Of a stretch of DNA of 64,000 nucleotides, positions 57,769-64,000 are shown in pieces. Under the pieces are notes generated by a model, which saw nothing but the letters and a program-made list of their open reading frames with translations, did no database searches and was not told the DNA's origin. The position numbers and the translations under genes are program-made. Source of the stretch: Evernia prunastri (lineage: Eukaryota > Ascomycota > Lecanoromycetes > Lecanorales > Parmeliaceae). The stretch is taken from the NCBI GenBank assembly GCA_003184365.1, contig NKYR01000009.1, forward strand, positions 1 through 64,000, read 5' to 3'. Position 1 is the first letter of the stretch; each line of letters starts with the position of its first letter.

Positions 57769-60250
57769 CTAGGCCTTCAGCATTTCTCTAATCTCCCCTA
57801 CTATTCCTTTAATCCTCGGCTCCTTGACAGCAGACTCCACTTTGCCTAATGCCCCAACAATATCATAGACTTCTTTCGCGGCTTCCAGCACCTCCTCCCC
57901 TAGACCTAGCAACGTGCCGAGCGCCACAAGACCACGATAGGCGGCTTCTGAGTCCTTGACAGTCCCAGCGAGAGATATGAGGTCATCAAGGAGCGTCAGG
58001 CCACGATCTATTGATGACGGGAGAGAAGAGTGAGAGGATGAAGTGAGGAGGACAGCGTAATTGAGATATAGCGTTGCTACTGCTATGATGACATTGCGAT
58101 TGGTGGTGCCTGCCGAGGAATCTTTGACAAGTTCGTGAATCTTGTCGAAGTCATTATCTGCGAGCTTTCGGCCAGATGTTGTCTCGAACAAATTACCACA
58201 AGCACGGACAGACAACATGACGTTATTTTCCCGATCTTTGTCATCAAAGCCAGCAGTAGCGAGGATGTCGATCACATTTAGCGACGATGAGGTGCGATAT
58301 TCCGCTAGTGATGGGGTAGCAGCGGCGAGTAGACGGAGGAGATCCAATGCTGGAAGACGGTAGGATGGTGGCCAGCTTGTGAGGATGTAAAAGACGAGAG
58401 GTATGCCGGTCGTAAGGGCAGGTTTGGGGGCCGAGTTTGACGATGAAGTGCTCGAAAGACTCTGCTCCAATGGCTTAATCATTGCTTCGAGATCCGCGAG
58501 AAGCTCCTTATTTAAAGAAATGTCATCAGAGGCTTCTTGAATTAGCTTCTCGTTGAGCTCTTCGATCTTCTTGCGAACAGTACGGAGATTTGCCGTTTTG
58601 ATGGAGAGGTAGCTTGTTTGAGGGAGGACCTTAGGACGCGAACTTGAAGGCTGCGATGAAGAAGGGATTGGAGCGCTCTGATCAGGCCGGTACGCACCGC
58701 TACCCCATGGATCTGCACCAGATGGGCCTTGTGAGGGCCGCCCAATTGTAGCTCCTTGCGTGTTAGTAACAATGAAATTGGCGACCTGTTCTAGGTAGGT
58801 TACCGGCAATTCATTATCCGCTATGAATGTCGTTGCAGCCTCGTACGGATTTTGTGAAAGATTGTAGGGCAATTTCAAGGGCGGCTTGCCATCTTCAATG
58901 TCAACGTCGAAGACATAGTCGTAGTCTTTACCTGCGTAGCTAGTCTTCTTCCCACTACTACCAACAGCGTCCACTACGGTACCCACATTCATCCATGAAT
59001 GTGAGCCTTGGGACCATTGGTGAGCACTGACGCTGCCATCTGACTCCCGGATCATAACTACTTGGCCTTCTTTGGTCCCTGACTTCTGCTGCAAGAACTC
59101 TGGACCGTGCAGCTTTTCTTTGTTAACGTCGCCGACTTGTTGTTGAGGTATTGACGACGATTTCACTGAGTCTTCGAAAGCCCGGATTACGTCTGGTTCA
59201 GCATGTCGACCGCTATCTCTGCTGAATACTCGTACTTTCCGATCACTGGCTCCACTGACAATGTCACCGTTTTCCGAGCAAGCTGCCACACCCCAGACTG
59301 ATATTGCTGGGTGGGTTATTGTCTGTACACACTGGTTTCCTCTCCATATTCGTACTGTCCGATCTTCGCCCGAGCTTACAAGCTCGCCGTTCGGTGAACT
59401 GACCAGAGAATATATGAAATTCTCATGGCCAACCAGCTCCCCAACTTGTCGTCCATCAAGCTTCCACAGTCGGATCACACCGTCGTTGCCGGCTGAGGCA
59501 AAATCTGCGCCAGATGGATGGTCCGAGGGAACCCGGCACAGAGTTCTGACAACATCTGTGCTTCCTTTGATAGTATGTGAGAACTTGCCTCTAGCGTCAA
59601 ATATCCTTATGAGCTTGTCCGCACATCCTATCCATAGTCCCAATCAGCCCGTTTCCTCTAAATCGTTCTCTATTGTCTCAGACCCACCGGTGATGATTGT
59701 TTTGGAATCATAAGCCAAGACACTCCACACGCTGCCTTCATGCCCCTCGAGAAGAGCTTCGCATTCCCATTTTCCTATCCTCCACAACCTCGCTGAACTG
59801 TCCCAGCTGCCACTGACCACGAAACCTCCACTGGGGCAAACGTCCAGTGCACATACGTTATGGCTGTGTCCCAAAAGCAGAGCCTCGGCATTGTCTTCTG
59901 GTGGCTTGCCGGGTTGCCGAACCTCTATTATCGTGTCCTTGCCTCCAGATATCACCAGGCCGTCAGGATATTCTGAGGTTGGGGGAAGATAGGTGATAGC
60001 GTTTATGAAGGCGGAGCCGTGCGAGGAAATTGAGCAGTCGTACTTGGGGGGGTTGTGGGAAAGTAATTTCCATACGCGGACAGTAGCATCTCTTGAGGCG
60101 GAGAGGACAAAAGAAGGATGAGGGAAGATGACACCGCGGACCTTGATCTCATTAGTTTTTGAGGTTCTAGGCCATGAGGGGCAAGAGGGACATTGAACCC
60201 ACGTCGTCTTCATGTTCCTCAAGCGACGCTGAGAGCTTGTACTCGGTCAT
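57769..60250 (-). CDS. DOA1: WD40-PFU-PUL ubiquitin-binding protein Doa1/Ufd3 (PLAA)
   Basis: Cofactor of the Cdc48/p97 segregase in ubiquitin homeostasis. Exons on the minus strand: 60250-60203, 60141-59688, 59627-57769, giving 786 aa. The first exon encodes MTEYKLSASLEEHEDD, joining to VRGVIFP exactly as in the family. An N-terminal seven-blade WD40 propeller (about 1-310) is followed by PFU (NPYEAATTFIADNELPVTYL, about 420-480) and a C-terminal PUL armadillo-type domain (about 520-786). Introns are 61 and 60 nt, with no introner-like intron. It is convergent with the helicase gene across 293 bp. Confidence 0.93.
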
Positions 60251-61610
60251 TTTAGTGACAAGCATGCAGTTGATCTACCCTTACCCGTAATGAAAGCAGT
60301 CTGCAAGTCAGTAGTTGTCTGGAGAATCTGCCAAGTCATAACACATTGCAGACTTTGCTGACGGAGTCAACGTTCAACATTTAAATATTAATGTAGTGGC
60401 CAGTGTTTGGTGAAATGATATAAGAGTTGAGCGCAGTGACTAAACTACGTAAGCGGAGAACAAGGCGCTTTTGGTTTTACATAAGCCCTAATATTTACTC
60501 TAAGATACCTTCCTTACCTTCACGATTTTGCTCTGTGCCGATTACTCTATCCTATATTTACAAACATCGACACCGGATTCCGTTTTCCCATAGGCATGCT
60601 TTCTCAAAAGCCTTCCCATGTTTCACTCATTGTTAGGAATCGCCACAGCCGTTGCTCATCATCCTTATTCTATCGTTTGGTTTTAATGCTTGTTGATAGA
60701 TACCCCTTTCGTGACCTATATACAATGTTTCCTAAAAACCATACAAACTATGTGGATGGTTGAATTCGTCTTCCTCAACCCCCGCAGCGTTGAGATGAGG
60801 TCAAGTCGGGCAAACAAATTTCCATGGTCCTTCACCTTCTCGATGCCAGTTTGGGCCGGCGTAGTCCCTTTCTCCTCTAGCAGAAGAGGAGTCCAAACGC
60901 GCAAAATGGCAGTAGTGATCTCTCACTTGATAATGCACGAGTTGATGAAGGCTGCCGGATATGATAATGATGATGGGGATGATGATGGAGGGAAGGAAAG
61001 AGAAGGAAAGCGAAAAACCGAGGAAAGAGAAATAGAAAGGCATGTCGTCGGATTGTAGTGGGTGCCCCAAATGGGTGTGGCTTGATAGGCGAGCATTAGC
61101 GGCGGCGATCAGTGTATAATCCCGAATTTTCCACTACCTTACTGGTGCATTCGTATGCATGCATAAAGTAGTATACATAGTCACATACTCTAGTACTCTA
61201 TTAAAGGACCTTGATTAAAATACATAGCGGAGCTCTGTACTCCCTCCTCAGTACTCCTCTTCCTCTTTATAAATTGAAAGAGTAATTCACGTCCAAGTTC
61301 CTCATCTTCTCCTATGGAATTTGGATAGGCGCACCTTAGACGTCATTTAAAGTACTCTAAGTATGAATTGATTTAATGACATTTTATGAAAGTGAATTAC
61401 AGGTACCAACTGCGCTCGAACAAAGAATACCTACCTTACACCAAGTCACCCCAACCTTCGTTTGCTACCAACTTCACGTGAGCTCAGAACCATCCACCAC
61501 GATCTACTCTCCTCTTTCATTCGCGTTTTTGTGTCTCAGCTGCCATATACACCCTCTCTCTCCTTTCCTCACCGCCACTCATTTCTCCCTCCACTACTTC
61601 AACGTCCACC
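60251..61610. other. Intergenic
   Basis: 1.36 kb between the divergent DOA1 and STRAP-like genes. TACCTT-type motifs occur near 60508, 61134 and 61430. A pyrimidine-rich leader precedes the ATG. No gene recognised. Confidence 0.5.
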
Positions 61611-62908
61611 ATGGGTGAGCCCTCACACTCTCCTACGCCTGCTTCTATGGAACCTGCTCCACAGCAAAGTACAGGCTCCTGAATTCGATTTCTAAGATTC
61701 CAACATCTAGCATCAAAAGCTAACTTCCCTGCCAGAATCGGCCAAAGCTGTGCCCCTGACCTGCCATGGACACTCTCGCCCGGTCACCCACCTGAGCTTC
61801 TCTGACGTTGTTGAGGATGACCAGTACTATCTTATGTCCGCTTGCAAAGGTCGGCAGAGTCTGGATTCTTGCTTAGGGAGACATCACTCATGAATCGCAG
61901 ACAATAATCCTATGCTTCGAGATGGAGTGACGGGCGACTGGTGGGCTACCCTTGTCCAGCATGGAAGCCGGCTTTGCTGATGTTCTATAGGATCGGCACA
62001 TTCATCGGCCACAAAGGAGCATGTTGGCAAGCGCGCCTCTCCTCCGACGCTACGCTCGCAGCCACTGCCTCCGCGGATTTCTCAGCGTATGATCTCTTTG
62101 ATCATTCTCTCTGGGTTTCACAGAAGCTGATGCGCTCCCCTACAGTAAAGTGTGGGACACTCACACTGGCGAATGCCTGCACACTCTTCAACATGCCCAT
62201 ATCGTCCGCGCCGTCGCCTTCCCCTCCCAGCCACGCCCGCAAATCCTGGCTACTGGCGGGTTCGAAAAGAAACTCATGATATACGACCTGTCGCAGTCGG
62301 GCACTTCCCCCAACAGCAATTCTTCCTCCCCAACTAGCCCAACATTTGGTGTGAACGGCCACGCATCACAACCGCCAGGTTATGAAATTGGGCCTGGCGT
62401 CCACAAGAGCACGATCAGATCGATAATTTGGGGCGCTGATCTCAATGTTCTGATCACCGCCTGCGAAGATAAGAACATCCGCTGGTTTGACGTCCGTACG
62501 CGTTCGGCCATCGCCACACACGCCGTCGACGGGACGATCGGTTCTTGCGAGCTCAACCCCTCGAAGTCTACGCTCTCAGTCGCGGCAGGGCAATCTGCAT
62601 ACTTCTTCTCTGGCACTTCTCCCGGTCAATTGCTCAAACGCGTTACATTTCCTAAAGAGGTGGCATCAGTTGCAGTCCACGAAGGAGAGCGTAAATTCGT
62701 GACGGGTGCAAACCAAGATACCTGGGTGAAAGTGTGGGACTTGGATGGAGGCGGCCAAGGGGATCCTCTGGATGTATGGAAGGGACACCATGGACCAATC
62801 TGGAGTCTGGGCTTCAGCCCAGATGGCAAGCTCTGCGCGAGTGGAAGCGAGGACGGCACGGTCAAGCTATGGAAATTCTGTGAAGGCGGTTACGGGCTCT
62901 GGAAGTAG
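61611..62908 (+). CDS. STRAP/Unrip-like WD40 protein
   Basis: Exons 61611-61614 (ATG G only), 61736-61849, 61901-61940, 61991-62086, 62146-62908, giving 338 aa. Seven WD repeats make a single propeller: CHGHSRPVTHLSFSD, FIGHKGACWQARLSSDATL, ASADFSAKVWDTHTGEC, QILATGGFEKKLMIYDL, WGADLNVLITACEDKNIRWFD and GHHGPIWSLGFSPDGKL. This pattern matches serine/threonine-kinase-receptor-associated protein (Unrip), a component linked to the SMN complex and signalling in animals; the fungal role is little known. The start rests on the 4-nt exon ATGG before a GTGAGC donor, the only ATG that reads into ESAKAVPLTCHGH. Confidence 0.9.
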
Positions 62909-63402
62909 AGGACATCAGGGATCCGGGTATACGTTACAGTGGGGTTCCCACCACGGGGGACAGAATTCGAGCTACAGACGACGGACACACGAGAGCATTT
63001 TCCGGCATCACAAAACGGAGTTTTGGGGGACAGGCGGATACCATTGCATCAAGAAGAACTTCACGATCGGGGTGGCCATCTGAATTCTTGTATCTTACTT
63101 ACTGGCTTTGATGATACCCCTTTATGTATCGCATAGATGCAATATGAGAGAGAGAGAGAGATGTACACAGAACTCCGAGCGATCTGAAGTGAGGTAAACA
63201 ATTTCAAGGGTAATCTTTGCCGGACAAGGTTTCGCAGGCACGTTTACAGGACGATTCACCTATTGGGCTGGCCTCCGGAGGTGAGAAGACTCTTCGAATA
63301 CTCTCTGCTTTTTGGTCGCTCAAACTCAGGACCGAAACCATACAGCGCGCAACTGGCTCCGCTTGTCGCAGAAATCGCCAATCCCGTTCGTCCAGCGCCT
63401 TT
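62909..63402. other. Intergenic, convergent 3' ends
   Basis: 494 bp with a short GA repeat near 63148-63163; nothing else recognised. Confidence 0.5.
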
Positions 63403-64000
63403 TTAAATAATCATGTCAATATCATCATCCTCCACCACGGCCGGTACTGCGACCTCCTCTTGCTTCGCCCCATTCGCATCCCCGTTCGCGGCTCCGTTCT
63501 CTTCAGCTTTTGTGCCCCAATAATCTTCCATCTCCCGATCCAATTCCTCTTGCGTCTTTCTCGGCCGCCCGTTCACCATCCGTGATCCCCTCTCCCTCTC
63601 TTCGCCTCGACCCCTTCCGCCTCGACCATGGATCGGGCTTCTCGCCCGACCGATTGGACTCCTACGAGGGGGGCTTCTCGTCCTGCTTCTCCTCCGTCTG
63701 CTACCACCCGCTGGAGGGATGTATCGATCAACACCTTCGGGAGGCGGCTTCGATGTATCTGTCCTCCGTGGAGCGTCAGGGCTTCTGGATCTGCTCCTTC
63801 CCCCCGTATGTCTCCCAGCTCCAGGCATCTCTACTCTGTCAAATAGACTCCTGCCTGGCTTGATAGCCGTATCAAAAGGGTTACGTCCGGCCGAAGCCCT
63901 GCCGCGTATTAGATCGACGCTTGGAGCTGTAGGAAGAAGCGTAAGGCGAATCGGTTGGCCAGCAGCGTTTGCGCCGTCGAATTCTCGTATAGCGCGATTT
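63403..64000 (-). CDS. REF/Aly (Mlo3/Yra1)-type mRNA export factor, 5' end outside window
   Basis: Open without interruption from base 64000 to the stop at 63403-63405. The upstream part ends an RRM (AIREFDGANAAGQPIRLTLL). An RGG/SR-type linker follows (GRSRSRSPDAPRR, RSPIHGRGGRGRG), then the conserved C-terminal box KTQEELDREMEDYW that binds the DEAD-box helicase Sub2/UAP56. It couples transcription and splicing to mRNA export. The RNA-binding half and the start lie beyond the window. Confidence 0.85.
   Translation of the reverse strand, partial: NRAIREFDGANAAGQPIRLTLLPTAPSVDLIRGRASAGRNPFDTAIKPGRSLFDRVEMPGAGRHTGGRSRSRSPDAPRRTDTSKPPPEGVDRYIPPAGGSRRRRSRTRSPPRRSPIGRARSPIHGRGGRGRGEERERGSRMVNGRPRKTQEELDREMEDYWGTKAEENGAANGDANGAKQEEVAVPAVVEDDDIDMII

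Overview
The window is nuclear DNA of a filamentous ascomycete (Pezizomycotina). Almost every gene is broken by short GT-AG introns with fungal CTNAC-type branch points. The gene content is fungal: AflR-like Zn2Cys6 regulator, three microsomal P450s, TVP18, SPT8, DOA1/UFD3. Intergenic DNA carries small hairpin/MITE-like elements, one with a transition-only (RIP-like) signature. I built exon models by hand from the sequence. Unless stated otherwise, the summed exon lengths are divisible by three and have no internal stop.

Region 1 (1-17.85 kb) is a sesquiterpenoid biosynthetic cluster: BAHD acyltransferase (minus, 3' end cut by the window), P450-1 (plus), P450-2 (minus), class I terpene synthase with DDQFD (plus), short-chain dehydrogenase (minus), P450-3 (plus) and an AflR-like Zn2Cys6 regulator (plus). 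One cyclase, three P450s, one acetyltransferase-type enzyme, one SDR and one Zn2Cys6 factor is the inventory of the Botrytis botrydial (BOT1-BOT7) cluster, so a botrydial/presilphiperfolanol-type product is my leading inference. The regulator carries an apparent one-base frameshift near its C terminus.

Region 2 (14.2-21.1 kb) is gene-poor: a 5-N assembly gap between two near-identical 175-178 bp copies, a small two-helix membrane protein and a decayed SDR pseudogene.

Region 3 (21.1-42.0 kb) holds mostly core genes: TVP18, NTF2, an alpha/beta hydrolase, a HAD-type hydrolase, HMG-CoA synthase (divergent from the HAD gene), a large single-pass membrane protein, a DUF7918-like nuclear protein, a small GPI-type secreted protein and an SR140/U2SURP-like splicing factor. 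A 507-bp hAT-like MITE with a perfect 8-bp target duplication sits at 36.6-37.1 kb, and microsatellites fill 38.7-39.2 kb.

Region 4 (42.4-64 kb) holds phosphoserine aminotransferase, a second DUF7918-like gene, SPT8, an SH3 protein, a ZNFX1/Hrr1-like helicase with NFX1-type zinc fingers, DOA1/UFD3, a STRAP-like WD40 protein and an REF/Mlo3-type mRNA-export factor (5' part outside the window). Three of these genes (phosphoserine aminotransferase, the second DUF7918-like gene, the helicase) carry a family of mutually similar 136-149 nt introns. These look like introner-like elements, i.e. introns that have multiplied, and they are the most unusual feature seen here. The terpenoid-cluster genes lack them.
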